A stretch of 64,000 nt of DNA from an uncultured Pelagibacteraceae bacterium. Lineage in GTDB: Bacteria > Pseudomonadota > Alphaproteobacteria > Pelagibacterales > Pelagibacteraceae. Positions 52,074 to 62,477 of this stretch are shown here, piece after piece. The notes under the pieces are model-generated. The model had not been told where the DNA came from, did not search any database, and saw only the letters and a list, made by a program, of their open reading frames with translations. The DNA lies in contig CACKOU010000001.1 in assembly GCA_902601895.1 (NCBI GenBank), forward strand, positions 62,001 to 126,000, given 5' to 3'. Every line of letters starts with the position of its first letter. Position 1 is the first letter of the stretch. Both the position numbers and the translations under genes were made by a program.

Positions 52074-53456
52074 TTAGTTTAAATTTCTGACCCAACTTGA
52101 AATAGAGCCTGCACCCATCGCTATAAAAATCTTATTCCCAAATGTCAAATTTTTTATAATTTTTTTTAAATCTGTCTCACCCTTTAATATTATTAAATTA
52201 ACTTTAGAATTTTTAGCTATTAATTTTGCATAAGAATTATAAGAAAATCCTAATTTTAAGTTTTCTCCTGCTTTATAAATAGGACAAAGTAAAACTGTGT
52301 TTGCTTTTTTGAAGCATTTTGAAAATTCTATTTTTAAATTTTTTAATCTTGAAATTCTATGAGGTTGGAAAATACAAAATATCTCTTCTTTGTCATAAAC
52401 TTTTTTTACTCCATCTAATAAAGACTCAATTTCTGTTGGATGGTGAGCATAGTCATCAAAAAAGGGTATTTGATTTTTGTGAAACAAATAATTAAATCTT
52501 CTTTGTACGCCTTTAAAATTTTTTAACCCAATTTTAATTAAATTGTCAGGTACACCAATAGAGAATGCAACTGCTAATGCTGAAGTTGCATTTTTAATAT
52601 TATGAATACCTAACAAAGGTATTTGTAGATTTTTTAAATGCTTACGTTTCCCTGGTATACGAATTTTTATATCAAATTTTGAAAAATTTTTTTTTTGTAT
52701 AATGTTAGTAATTAAAAAATTTGAATTATTGTTTAATCCATAAGTATAAAAATTTTTATTTCTAAGTTTAGGAACAATATTTTTTATATTTTTGTCATCT
52801 GTACAAAGAAAAGTTTTTCCCAAAGATGGTGTCTTATTAATAAACTCAATAAACTTATTTTTTAAGTTTTGAATATTTTTATAATAGTCCATATGTTCAT
52901 TATCAATATTGGTTACAATTGAGTAATTAAAAGGTATTTGGAGAAAACTTCCATCCGACTCATCTGACTCTATTAAGCTCCAATTACTTTTTCCTAGTTT
53001 TGCAGAACTCTTTATTGAGTTTAAAACCCCTCCATTAATTATTGTAGGATCTAATTTAGCAAAATTCAAAATGTTAGATAAAATTGATGTAGTAGTTGTT
53101 TTACCATGAGAACCTGTAACAACAATATTTTTCATAAGAGATACAATATTACCAAGAAGTTCTCCTCTTTTGTAAATTGGTAAATTTAGTTTTTTTGCCT
53201 GCTTGTATTCTGGATTTGTTTTTTTTATCGCTGAAGAGATAACTAGAGCTGTACAATTTTTGATATTATTTCTTTTATGACCTAAAAAAATGGTTATTTT
53301 TTTCTTTCTTAAATTGCTCAAATTTTTGCTGTCAGATATATCACTTCCCTGTATTTTAAAACCAAGACTATTCATTATTAATGCTAAACCACTCATCCCA
53401 ATTCCACCAATTCCAACAAAATGAATTAATTCTGTCTTTCCTAAGTTAATTTTCAT
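52074..53456 (-). CDS. murC: UDP-N-acetylmuramate-L-alanine ligase
   Basis: A 460-residue Mur ligase that adds the first amino acid of the stem peptide. The N-terminal UDP-binding fold is IHFVGIGGIGMSGLALIM, the ATP P-loop VVTGSHGKTTTTSIL (about residues 111-125), and later ESDESDGSFL, NIDNEHMDYY and DDYAHHPTEI are classic MurC blocks. It overlaps murG by eleven bases. Confidence 0.96.
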   Translation of the reverse strand: MKINLGKTELIHFVGIGGIGMSGLALIMNSLGFKIQGSDISDSKNLSNLRKKKITIFLGHKRNNIKNCTALVISSAIKKTNPEYKQAKKLNLPIYKRGELLGNIVSLMKNIVVTGSHGKTTTTSILSNILNFAKLDPTIINGGVLNSIKSSAKLGKSNWSLIESDESDGSFLQIPFNYSIVTNIDNEHMDYYKNIQNLKNKFIEFINKTPSLGKTFLCTDDKNIKNIVPKLRNKNFYTYGLNNNSNFLITNIIQKKNFSKFDIKIRIPGKRKHLKNLQIPLLGIHNIKNATSALAVAFSIGVPDNLIKIGLKNFKGVQRRFNYLFHKNQIPFFDDYAHHPTEIESLLDGVKKVYDKEEIFCIFQPHRISRLKNLKIEFSKCFKKANTVLLCPIYKAGENLKLGFSYNSYAKLIAKNSKVNLIILKGETDLKKIIKNLTFGNKIFIAMGAGSISSWVRNLN

Positions 53457-54522
53457 TAATAATTTCTATAATACGTTTATTTATTGTATTCCAATTATTT
53501 TTTTTGTTAGTTTTTTCAAGGTTATGTATTTTCTTACAAAAAATCTCATAATCATTAAATATATTAAAAATAAAATTAGATACTTTGTTAATCTCAAAAT
53601 CTGATTGATTAATCATCCAGCAACAATTTTTTACATGATAAAAATCTGAATTATAATATTGATGGTTATCTTTAGCTTTTGGCAATGGTATAGCTAAAAA
53701 TGGGATATTTAAAAAAGAAAGCTCACTTAAAGTTCCCGCACCTCCTCTCGTTATTGCAAAATTTACACCATCATAGATCTCACTGTCATCATAATTATAT
53801 TGAAAAAAATTAAAATTTATTCCTTCTTCATTATATTTTTTTTTTATCACAGGTATCGAATTTTTATTTGATATTTGTTGGACAACATCAAATTTATGTT
53901 TTTTTGAAATTTTTATTATTAATTCAGTTACTTTTTCATCAAAAAAAGATGCACCCTGACTACCACCAATGACAAGTACTTTTGAAATCTTTGTTTTATA
54001 ATTAGTTGAATTTTTTTTTATTTTATAAATCTGTTTTTTTAAAATAGGATCAATAATAGCTTTTTTTGATGTATACTTTTTAGGAAAATTTCTTAAATCT
54101 TTACTGTAACAAATAATTTTGTTTGAAAAACTTAAAGCTATTTTATTTGATCTTCCTAAAACACTATTGGGTTCTAGTAAAATAATTTTTTTTTTCAAAA
54201 AAAAAGCAGCTAAACAAAATGGAAACGTCATATATCCACCAGTGCTTATTACTATATTTATCTTATTTTTTTTTAAAAAACTAAGTGATTCAATAATTTT
54301 ATAAAAATACTTAAAAATATTTATTGGAAAGAAATATGGTTTTAAAAATAAATTTGGAACATCTAATAATTCATAATTATATTTTGTGTTATCAATAAAC
54401 TTACTTCCTCTCAAATCAGTTACAATTTTAACAGAAAAAGTATTCTTTAAATGTTCGAATAATGATATTGAAGGTATAACATGACCACCTGATCCGCCCG
54501 TAACAATTAAAAGATTCTTCAT
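53446..54522 (-). CDS. murG: Lipid II synthase (UDP-GlcNAc transferase)
   Basis: A 358-residue GT28 enzyme that adds GlcNAc to lipid I on the inner face of the membrane. Key segments are LLIVTGGSGGHVIPSISLFE at the start, VISTGGYMTFPFCLAA, and the donor-domain blocks VLVIGGSQGASFFDE and NFAITRGGAGTLSELSFLNIP. It lies one base from ftsW. Confidence 0.95.
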   Translation of the reverse strand: MKNLLIVTGGSGGHVIPSISLFEHLKNTFSVKIVTDLRGSKFIDNTKYNYELLDVPNLFLKPYFFPINIFKYFYKIIESLSFLKKNKINIVISTGGYMTFPFCLAAFFLKKKIILLEPNSVLGRSNKIALSFSNKIICYSKDLRNFPKKYTSKKAIIDPILKKQIYKIKKNSTNYKTKISKVLVIGGSQGASFFDEKVTELIIKISKKHKFDVVQQISNKNSIPVIKKKYNEEGINFNFFQYNYDDSEIYDGVNFAITRGGAGTLSELSFLNIPFLAIPLPKAKDNHQYYNSDFYHVKNCCWMINQSDFEINKVSNFIFNIFNDYEIFCKKIHNLEKTNKKNNWNTINKRIIEIINEN

Positions 54523-55632
54523 TTAAATTAATCTTCTTTTTGTAAGATTTAATATTATTCCTGTAATTATTGACGTACCTATAATTGAGGAGCCGCCATA
54601 ACTAAGAAATGGCATTGTCATACCTGTTGTTGGGAACATTCTGATGTTAACACCTACATGAATTATAGTTTGTGATAAAACCATAGTAATACATCCAGTA
54701 AGTATGAGTTTAAGATTATTATTTTCTATATCATTTATTTTTCTTAAAACTCTGTATGAAAAAATTAAATAAATCAATATTATACCAGTAACTATTATAA
54801 CACCAAATTCCTCTGCAACGACTGAAATGATATAATCAGTGTGGGCTTCAGGTATTTGAGAATTTAAAGTGCCTTCTCCAATTCCTTTTCCAAAGAAACC
54901 TCCACTTGATATTGCATCGCTAGCTTTATCAGCTTGATAATTATTTCCTCCAGAAATATCAAGAAATGCAATAAGTCTTATTTTTATATATTCAAATTTT
55001 GAAACGAAGAAAACTAAGTAAAAAGTAAATAAACTTAAAAAAAATAATGAAAAAGTAAAAAAAATTAAGTTTATTCCTGACACAAAAATAATTGCTAACC
55101 AAGCTGTTAATATAAGCAAAGTTTGGCCTAAGTCAGGTTGAGATAAAAGTAGTATTATTGTAGGTATTAAAATAATTGTACTAAACAAATACTTTAAATA
55201 TAAATTTTTCTTTTCTAAGGAGATTATAAAAGAAGTAATAATTATAAAAAAAGGTTTTAAAGTTTCAATAGGTTGAAATCTTGGCAATACTCCTAAATCT
55301 AACCATCTTTTTGAACCTTTAACCTCAACACCAATTATAGGGACAAGAAGTAATGCAATGAAAGATAAAATAAATAATAATAATGATAATCGTACTAATA
55401 TTGTTTGGTTTAAAAGGGAAAAGATTAATACGATAAATATACCAATAATAACAAAAATAAAATGTTTTAAAAAGAAATAGTATGAATTTGTATCTAGCTT
55501 ATCAGATGCAATAATAGATGTTGAAACGAGAGAAAAAAATAATCCTAAGGTGAATAATATTGAAACAATAAAAAAAATAGACTTATCTATATTTTTCCAA
55601 CAGTCATAAAATGTATCAAAATATTTATTCAT
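54523..55632 (-). CDS. ftsW: Septal peptidoglycan polymerase FtsW (SEDS family)
   Basis: A 369-residue protein with ten predicted membrane helices. The SEDS hallmarks are KGSKRWLDLGVLPRFQPIE (with the invariant arginine and glutamate), LSQPDLGQTLLI (with the catalytic aspartate), the ISSGGFFGKGIGEGTLN loop, EAHTDYIISVVAEEFG and MPFLSYGGSSIIG. It polymerises lipid II with FtsI. It overlaps murD by four bases. Confidence 0.95.
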   Translation of the reverse strand: MNKYFDTFYDCWKNIDKSIFFIVSILFTLGLFFSLVSTSIIASDKLDTNSYYFFLKHFIFVIIGIFIVLIFSLLNQTILVRLSLLLFILSFIALLLVPIIGVEVKGSKRWLDLGVLPRFQPIETLKPFFIIITSFIISLEKKNLYLKYLFSTIILIPTIILLLSQPDLGQTLLILTAWLAIIFVSGINLIFFTFSLFFLSLFTFYLVFFVSKFEYIKIRLIAFLDISGGNNYQADKASDAISSGGFFGKGIGEGTLNSQIPEAHTDYIISVVAEEFGVIIVTGIILIYLIFSYRVLRKINDIENNNLKLILTGCITMVLSQTIIHVGVNIRMFPTTGMTMPFLSYGGSSIIGTSIITGIILNLTKRRLI

Positions 55633-56921
55633 CGATTTAACAGATATTTTTTTGTTAGAGAATTAAATTTTTCTCCTCTATCCTCAAAATTTTTGAATTG
55701 ATCAAAAGATGCTGCTGCTGGACTAAATAAAATAGTAACTTTATTCTTTTCTTTTTTTATTTTTTTTGAAATCATTATCAATATTTCTTCTAAATTTTCT
55801 GCTAATTCAATTTTTGACCTGTTCTTAAACAACTTTAAAAATTTAAATCTATCTTTTCCAAAAATAAATAGATTTAAACTTTTAAGATATTTTTTTTTTA
55901 GATTTAAATTATCACCTTTTTTAATTAAACCACCTAATATCCAATAAGTTTTTTCATTTGGTTTTAAAAAGGGTGCGCTAGAAGATAATGTTGTTGATTT
56001 AGAGTCATTAATAACAATTAAATTTTTTGATTTATATGTTATTTCTTGTCTAAACTTTAAGGGTTTAAAGTTATTAATAGTTTTTAAAATAATATTTTTT
56101 TTTAATTTTAAATATTTTGATAACTCTAACAAATACGATATATTTTGAAGATTTATTGGGTTATTTAAATAATTATTTTTTATTTTAAATTTAAATTTTA
56201 AATATTTTGTTTTTTTTAAAAATATTATTTTAGATTTTATATTTTTTTTTTTAATCTCTTTTTTTATTAAATTATTATCTTCTATAATTGAAATATCCCC
56301 CTTTTTTTGTTTAATAACTGACTTTAATTTTGATTGGATATAATTTTTCATTGTTTTATGTCTTTCAAGATGATCGGGTGAAATATTAATAATCATTGAA
56401 AACTTTGACTTAAAATATCTACTATATTCTAATTGATAAGATGAAGCTTCGACAACAAATACTGTGTTTTTTTTTATATTTTTTTCTTGTAAGAGTGGTT
56501 TTCCAAAATTGCCAGTCAATCTTACATCGATGTCATGATTTTTTAATATATTTGCTAATAATTTACATGTTGTAGATTTTCCATTGGTTCCGGTAACAGT
56601 AATAGTTAATATTTCTGGATTAAATTTATAAAATACGTCTAACTCTGTAATAATTTTTTTTTTATATTTCTTTAAATAGCTTGATAGAAGGCAATTTTTT
56701 TTATCAATTCCTGGGCTTAAAATAATATAATCAAATTGTTTTTTTATTAAATTAATCTCTGAAATATAAAATTTTTTTATCTTTTTATTAATTTTTTTTT
56801 TATTATCATCAAATACAAAACATAAATTTTTATGTTTCAAATAACTTAATGATGCTTGACCAGATTTTCCTAAACCGTAAATCAAAATTTTTTTTTTAAA
56901 AATTTCATTTGGTGGTATCAT
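55629..56921 (-). CDS. murD: UDP-N-acetylmuramoyl-L-alanine-D-glutamate ligase
   Basis: A 430-residue Mur ligase. The UDP-binding start is ILIYGLGKSGQASLSYL, the ATP P-loop ITVTGTNGKSTTCKLLA, and NISPDHLERHKTMKNY and INDSKSTTLSSS are typical MurD blocks. The protein is very lysine- and asparagine-rich, reflecting the local AT richness. It overlaps mraY at the stop-start junction. Confidence 0.95.
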   Translation of the reverse strand: MIPPNEIFKKKILIYGLGKSGQASLSYLKHKNLCFVFDDNKKKINKKIKKFYISEINLIKKQFDYIILSPGIDKKNCLLSSYLKKYKKKIITELDVFYKFNPEILTITVTGTNGKSTTCKLLANILKNHDIDVRLTGNFGKPLLQEKNIKKNTVFVVEASSYQLEYSRYFKSKFSMIINISPDHLERHKTMKNYIQSKLKSVIKQKKGDISIIEDNNLIKKEIKKKNIKSKIIFLKKTKYLKFKFKIKNNYLNNPINLQNISYLLELSKYLKLKKNIILKTINNFKPLKFRQEITYKSKNLIVINDSKSTTLSSSAPFLKPNEKTYWILGGLIKKGDNLNLKKKYLKSLNLFIFGKDRFKFLKLFKNRSKIELAENLEEILIMISKKIKKEKNKVTILFSPAAASFDQFKNFEDRGEKFNSLTKKYLLNR

Positions 56922-58006
56922 TATCTAAGTTTTAATGTTGCTAAACCAATCATTGCAAGTATTATTGATATTATCCAAAATCTAATTACAACAGTAGATT
57001 CAGCCCAGCCTTTTTTTTCAAAATGATGATGTATAGGTGCCATTTTAAAAATTCTTTTTCCTGTTAATTTAAATGAGATAACCTGAACAATCACAGATAC
57101 TGCTTCTAACACAAATAAACCACCTGTTATTGCTAATACTATTTCATGTTTTGTAATAATTCCTACAGCACCCAAGGAGCCACCTAAAGCTAATGAACCT
57201 GTGTCTCCCATAAATATCTTTGCTGGTGGTGCGTTAAACCATAAAAATCCCAAACATGCTCCGATGATAGAACCACAAAATATTGATGCTTCCCCAACAC
57301 CTTCTAAATACGTGATTTGTAAATACTCAGAAAAAATAATATTGCCTGAAACATAACTAATAAAAGCAAAACAAGCTGCAACTAACATGACGGGTACAGT
57401 CGCTAACCCATCTAATCCATCAGTTAAATTTACAGCGTTTGATGCTCCAACTATTACAAATAAATAAAATGGAATAAAAAACCATCCAAGATTTAATATT
57501 AGATTTTTGAAAAATGGAAAATATAAATTACTCAATTCATCTGAATTGCTAGTCATAAATAGAATAAATATGCCTACTAATGCTAAAAAAAGTTGCAAAA
57601 AAAATTTTAATTTCGATGAAATTCCTTGAGAACTTTTTAATTTTATTTTTTTATAATCATCATACGCACCTAATAATCCAAAAGATCCTGCAATATAAAT
57701 TAAAAACCAATTATATGGATTAGATAAGTCACCCCATAATAAAACTCCCGAAAAAACTCCCAATAAAATAATTAATCCTCCCATAGTTGGGGTACCAATT
57801 TTTCTTATTATATGATCGCTCGGCCCATCTTCTCTTATTGGATTGTGAATTTGTTTTGATGAAAAAAAATTGATTATAGGATTTCCAAATATGAATACAA
57901 CAAACATTGCGGTAAAAATTGATAAACCAGTTCTAACGGTTAAATATTTAAAAACATTTAAGAAGCTAAACTGCTCGACAAGTATAGAAAAAATAGAGAA
58001 AAACAT
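56921..58006 (-). CDS. mraY: Phospho-N-acetylmuramoyl-pentapeptide transferase
   Basis: A 361-residue membrane enzyme with ten helices that makes lipid I. Signatures are REDGPSDHIIRKIGTPTMGG, the aspartate pair in LLGAYDDYKKIKLKSSQGI, NAVNLTDGLDGLATVP and FMGDTGSLALGG, then FKMAPIHHHFEKKGWAES. All are well conserved, unlike the neighbouring soluble Mur genes. Follows murEF by four bases. Confidence 0.97.
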   Translation of the reverse strand: MFFSIFSILVEQFSFLNVFKYLTVRTGLSIFTAMFVVFIFGNPIINFFSSKQIHNPIREDGPSDHIIRKIGTPTMGGLIILLGVFSGVLLWGDLSNPYNWFLIYIAGSFGLLGAYDDYKKIKLKSSQGISSKLKFFLQLFLALVGIFILFMTSNSDELSNLYFPFFKNLILNLGWFFIPFYLFVIVGASNAVNLTDGLDGLATVPVMLVAACFAFISYVSGNIIFSEYLQITYLEGVGEASIFCGSIIGACLGFLWFNAPPAKIFMGDTGSLALGGSLGAVGIITKHEIVLAITGGLFVLEAVSVIVQVISFKLTGKRIFKMAPIHHHFEKKGWAESTVVIRFWIISIILAMIGLATLKLR

Positions 58007-58010
58007 TATT

Positions 58011-60830
58011 TTAAGTTAATCGTTTTATTATTTTATTGAGGCCTGTAGAGTTTGAACCTTTTATCATTAAATAATCTTTATCATTTAAATCATTCCTTAA
58101 AAATTTAACAATATCTTCTTCGGAATTAAGTATTCTTCCCCTATTTTGTGTTCTAATTTTGTTAAAAGTATACCTGATATCTTTGCCGTAAACATATAGT
58201 TTACTAAATTTTGATTTATTTATAGCTTCTGCAGCTTCAATATGGAGTTTTTTTGAAAATTTACCTAATTCTAGCATATCTCCTAATAACAAAATTTTTT
58301 TTTTGGGATCTATTTGCAAATTATTAAATTTATTTATAGAAAACTTTAAAGATAAAGGATTTGAATTATAACTTTCATCCAAGATATTAATTATTTTATT
58401 ATCAAAAATAATTTTGTTTATGTTTCCTCTGCCAATTGGTATTTTATAGGTAGAAAAAAAATTAACATTTAATTTATCAATTAGCATAAGAGATTTTAGC
58501 ACCGCTAACGATGCAAGTATATTATCAATAGAGGATAATAAATTATTATTAATCTTAAATTTATAAATTTTAGAATTTACAAGAATTTCTAAAAGCGATG
58601 AACTTTTTGATTTTTTTATTTTATGTAACTTTATATTTGAACTTTTATGCTTTCCAAAAGAAATAATCTTTAAATTATTTTTATTTGCAATTTTAGAAAA
58701 AAAATTAAAAAATTTATCATCTTTATTTAATATTAATTTACCGTTTGTGTTTATATTATTTATAATTTCTGATTTAGCTTTGGCTATATCAAATAAGCTA
58801 GCAAAATTTTTAGCATGTGCATAGCTAATGTTTGTTATGACACCAATATCAGGTTTAATAATTTTTGATAAATAATCAATTTCTCCTTTTTTATCCATAC
58901 CAATCTCAAATATTCCATAAATTGTATTTTTTCTTAGATTTGCTATAGAAATTGGTAAACCAAATTTATTATTATATGAGCTGGATGAAAATATTGTTGG
59001 GTAATTTTTTTTAAGACATTGACCTAGTAATTCTTTAAGTGAAGTTTTACCTGCTGATCCTGTGATAGCAACTTGATAAGCATTTGAAGATACTCTTACT
59101 TTTTTCGAAATTTGTGTCAGCAAATTTAAAGTATTTTTAACTTTAATTTTTTTTTTTCTATTTTTTTTTATTTTTTGAACAATTGCAATATTTGCTCCAT
59201 TATTCAAAGCCTCATCAGCAAAATCATTTCCATTAAATTTTTTTCCTTTAATACCAAAAAAAATTTTATTTTTATTATTTTTTTTTGAATTAGTTGATAT
59301 ATTAAAGTTTTTTAATTTATTTAGTTTTTTGTCTTTTATAAATTCTTTAAATATGTTTAATTTCCAATTTTTTGATAAAGATTTATTCTTCAATAATACT
59401 GACTTAATTATATTATCTCTATCAGAAAAAATTCTTTTATCATGATATTCCTGAATTCTTTCATGACCTCTGCCAGCTACAATCAAAACTTCATCAGATT
59501 TAGTATTTAAAACTGCTTTTCTTATAGCTAATTTTCTTGATGGAATTTCATTTAACTTAGATTTTGAAATTGATTTTTTTATATTTCTTCTTATTTCATC
59601 AGGGTTTTCACTTCTTGGATTATCATCTGTTAAATAAATAAAATCGCATAACTTGTTAGCAATTTTACCCATGATCGGTCTTTTTTCTTTATCTCTTTCA
59701 CCACCACATCCAAAAACAACTTTGATTTTTCTTAAATTAAATTGCTCTCTTACATTCTTAATGCATGTCTTAAGAGCCTCTGGGGTATGAGCATAGTCTA
59801 GAATTATTATTGAATTGTTATATGTTTTTGCGATAATTTCTAATCTTCCATTTACAGGTTTCATATGATTTAAACTTTTTACAATATCTTCCATTTTTAC
59901 GTTACTATTTAAAGCAGCTACAACAGCCATCATCAAATTTTTTATTTGAATCTTACCAACTAACTTCGTTTTAAAATTATATATTTTATTTTTGTATGAA
60001 AATTTAACATGTTGGAAATTGTTTAAAATATTAATTGATATTATTCTTAAGTTACATTTTTTTGATCCAATACTAAACAAATTTAGTTTTTTTCTTTTTG
60101 CAATTTTATTAAAAACTCTTAAATTTTTAAAATCATTATCAAATATTAAATTTCCATTTTCTTTTGTTAATTTATTAAATAAAGTTAATTTAGAGTTAAA
60201 ATAATTTTTATAATTTTTATGGTAATCTAAATGGTCCCTACTTAGATTAGTAAAAATAGAGGTATTAAAATTAATACCGTGTAATCTTTTTTGGTATAAT
60301 CCATGACTTGAGGCTTCAAGTATTACATTATTAATTTTTTTTTTTTTTAGTTTAAAAAGCAATTTATTAATTGTAATTGGATCTGAAGTTGTATTTTCTA
60401 ATTTTAAATTAAAATTATTTGATATAACGCCCAGAGTGCCAATAGAAGCTACTTTTTTTTTATTTAATTTTAATATTTGGTAGTAAAAACTAGCGACAGA
60501 TGATTTGCCATTGGTTCCAGTTACACCAATAATATTTTTTGGTTTAATACTATAAAATTTACTAGCAAAAATCGATAATGCTAGTCTTGTATCAAAAACT
60601 TTAATATAAAATATTCCATTAACAATTCCTGTTTTAAATTTATTTGACACAATTATTTTTGCACCATTTTTTATTGCATCTGTTATAAAATTGTTGCCAT
60701 TAAAGTTACTTCCTTGAATTGCAAAAAAAATATAATTTTTTTTGATTTTTTTTGAATCGTATTCAAATCCATCGAACTCTAAATGAGAAAAATTTTTGTT
60801 TAAATTGTTAAAGAATTTTTTTAATTGCAT
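58011..60830 (-). CDS. murE-murF: MurE-MurF fusion ligase
   Basis: A single 939-residue frame joining two Mur ligases that are usually separate. Residues about 1-485 are MurE, which adds meso-diaminopimelate: P-loop IGVTGTNGKSSVAS (101-114), ASSHGLYQKRL, NLSRDHLDYH, and DNPR at 403-406, the diaminopimelate-specific motif. Residues about 490-939 are MurF, which adds D-Ala-D-Ala: ITGSAGKTSLKE at 589-600, FEIGMDKKGEID and LLGDMLELGKFS. The joint has no internal stop. It is between ftsI and mraY in the usual murE-murF slot. Confidence 0.95.
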   Translation of the reverse strand: MQLKKFFNNLNKNFSHLEFDGFEYDSKKIKKNYIFFAIQGSNFNGNNFITDAIKNGAKIIVSNKFKTGIVNGIFYIKVFDTRLALSIFASKFYSIKPKNIIGVTGTNGKSSVASFYYQILKLNKKKVASIGTLGVISNNFNLKLENTTSDPITINKLLFKLKKKKINNVILEASSHGLYQKRLHGINFNTSIFTNLSRDHLDYHKNYKNYFNSKLTLFNKLTKENGNLIFDNDFKNLRVFNKIAKRKKLNLFSIGSKKCNLRIISINILNNFQHVKFSYKNKIYNFKTKLVGKIQIKNLMMAVVAALNSNVKMEDIVKSLNHMKPVNGRLEIIAKTYNNSIIILDYAHTPEALKTCIKNVREQFNLRKIKVVFGCGGERDKEKRPIMGKIANKLCDFIYLTDDNPRSENPDEIRRNIKKSISKSKLNEIPSRKLAIRKAVLNTKSDEVLIVAGRGHERIQEYHDKRIFSDRDNIIKSVLLKNKSLSKNWKLNIFKEFIKDKKLNKLKNFNISTNSKKNNKNKIFFGIKGKKFNGNDFADEALNNGANIAIVQKIKKNRKKKIKVKNTLNLLTQISKKVRVSSNAYQVAITGSAGKTSLKELLGQCLKKNYPTIFSSSSYNNKFGLPISIANLRKNTIYGIFEIGMDKKGEIDYLSKIIKPDIGVITNISYAHAKNFASLFDIAKAKSEIINNINTNGKLILNKDDKFFNFFSKIANKNNLKIISFGKHKSSNIKLHKIKKSKSSSLLEILVNSKIYKFKINNNLLSSIDNILASLAVLKSLMLIDKLNVNFFSTYKIPIGRGNINKIIFDNKIINILDESYNSNPLSLKFSINKFNNLQIDPKKKILLLGDMLELGKFSKKLHIEAAEAINKSKFSKLYVYGKDIRYTFNKIRTQNRGRILNSEEDIVKFLRNDLNDKDYLMIKGSNSTGLNKIIKRLT

Positions 60831-60842
60831 AATAAAAATTTC

Positions 60843-62477
60843 TTAATATTTTATGGCTAAAATAGGCCCAATTTTTTCAATTATATTTCTTGCTACCTCT
60901 ACAGAAGTCCATCCGGCTGTATTAAATGGCGTACCAACTACTTTTCTATTTTTGCCGTTATTATATCTATAAACATAATTTTTGCTAAGCTTTGGCTCAT
61001 CTAGTAAAACAATTAATACATATTTAGGAGAAGAGCTTGGAAAAATTGAAGCGAAAGTATTTACTTTTTTTTTTGAATATTTGCCTTTAATTGATTTCTG
61101 TGCTGTGCCTGTTTTTCCAGCAATTTCGTACCCAGCTATATTAGCTAAATTAGCAGTGCCTTCCTCGGATATAACTATTTTTCTCAAAATTTTATTAATC
61201 TTTTTAGAATTTTGCTCGCTTATTATCTGTCTACCTTTTTCAAGATTTTTTCTTTTTTTTTTTAATAAAGTCGGTTTAATTTCATATCCTCCATTTGCAA
61301 TGATTGCGTATGCTTTAGCAAGTTGCAAAGGTGTTGTTGTTATTCCATGCCCGTAAGCAGATGTTGCTAATTTACACTTGCCCCACTTGAATGGTATTGG
61401 ATTACCAATTTCCTCAATATCAAATTGAATTTTGTTTACTAAGTCTAAATCCTCAAGGAATTGTCTGAAATTTTCTAATCCAACTTCTTGTGCAATTTTA
61501 ATAGAACCAATATTACCAGATCTTATCAATATTTGTTCAGCTGTTAGTGTTGATGGGATATCCATATCGTACTCTGAAATTGAACTTCCAGCACATTTTA
61601 ATTTTTTTGGCAAATTCTCAAACAAAGTGTCTGTCTTAATCACGTTATTTTCAAGACCTGCGGCCAATGTAAAAGTTTTAAAAACTGAACCTAACTCGTA
61701 AACACCTTTTGTTGATCTATTAATTAATTTTTCATTATTAATATTTTCTCTTTTATTTAAGTTAAAATCTGGAAGGGAGACCATAGAAAGTATTTCTCCA
61801 TTATTGATTTTCATTAAAATTGCTGAGCTACCATAACTTTTAAAAACATTTTGAAATTTCTGTAACTCTTGTCTAACTATATATTGTATCTCTGTATCTA
61901 AAGTAAGTATTAACGGCTTGTTGGAAGTAGTTAGTTCATAATCAAATGATTTTTCGATACCAGATACACCATTATTATCAGTATCAATTTGTCCTATAAC
62001 ATGACTAAAAAGATTTTTATTTGGATAAACACGTGCAATAGTCTCTTCCTCAATTATTGATTTTTCACCCAATAATTTAATTTTTTCCAGTTTTTGAGGA
62101 GATATTTTTTTTTGTACATAAAAAAACTTATTTCCATTAAGTTTTTTTTTAAAATCCTTATTAGGAAAGATTAATTTTAATGAGATTAATAACTTATCTT
62201 TGTCGATCACTTGGTTTGGATTGATACCTAAATTTGAAACTCGAACTGTTTTAGCAATTATATTTCCGTCTCTATCCATTATAGATGCTCTAAATTTCTC
62301 TTTTTCTTTTGAAGTTTCTATTTTAGATTTTGTTTTCAAACCTAAATAAATTGTTTTTGATGAAAAAATGATTGAAATTGTAAAAATTATAAAGAAGATA
62401 AAAGCTACGCGCTCAAAAGATACATTTAAATTTGACTTATTTATTCTTAGTTTGAAATTTTCTTCAATATTACTCAT
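60843..62477 (-). CDS. ftsI: Division-specific transpeptidase FtsI (PBP3)
   Basis: A 544-residue class B penicillin-binding protein that cross-links septal peptidoglycan. One N-terminal membrane helix (about residues 23-40) precedes the pedestal domain. Penicillin-binding motifs are the nucleophile S264 in ELGSVFKTFT (SxxK), SGN at 320-322 and KTG at 455-457 in AGKTGTAQ. It overlaps the ftsL stop by eight bases. Confidence 0.95.
   Translation of the reverse strand: MSNIEENFKLRINKSNLNVSFERVAFIFFIIFTISIIFSSKTIYLGLKTKSKIETSKEKEKFRASIMDRDGNIIAKTVRVSNLGINPNQVIDKDKLLISLKLIFPNKDFKKKLNGNKFFYVQKKISPQKLEKIKLLGEKSIIEEETIARVYPNKNLFSHVIGQIDTDNNGVSGIEKSFDYELTTSNKPLILTLDTEIQYIVRQELQKFQNVFKSYGSSAILMKINNGEILSMVSLPDFNLNKRENINNEKLINRSTKGVYELGSVFKTFTLAAGLENNVIKTDTLFENLPKKLKCAGSSISEYDMDIPSTLTAEQILIRSGNIGSIKIAQEVGLENFRQFLEDLDLVNKIQFDIEEIGNPIPFKWGKCKLATSAYGHGITTTPLQLAKAYAIIANGGYEIKPTLLKKKRKNLEKGRQIISEQNSKKINKILRKIVISEEGTANLANIAGYEIAGKTGTAQKSIKGKYSKKKVNTFASIFPSSSPKYVLIVLLDEPKLSKNYVYRYNNGKNRKVVGTPFNTAGWTSVEVARNIIEKIGPILAIKY

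Noticed and set aside
60982-61701. Plus-strand open frames within ftsI, and similar ones opposite murG, ligA and rsmH
   Set aside because: They are antisense frames of well-identified genes, arising from AT-rich codon use, with no family match or ribosome site.
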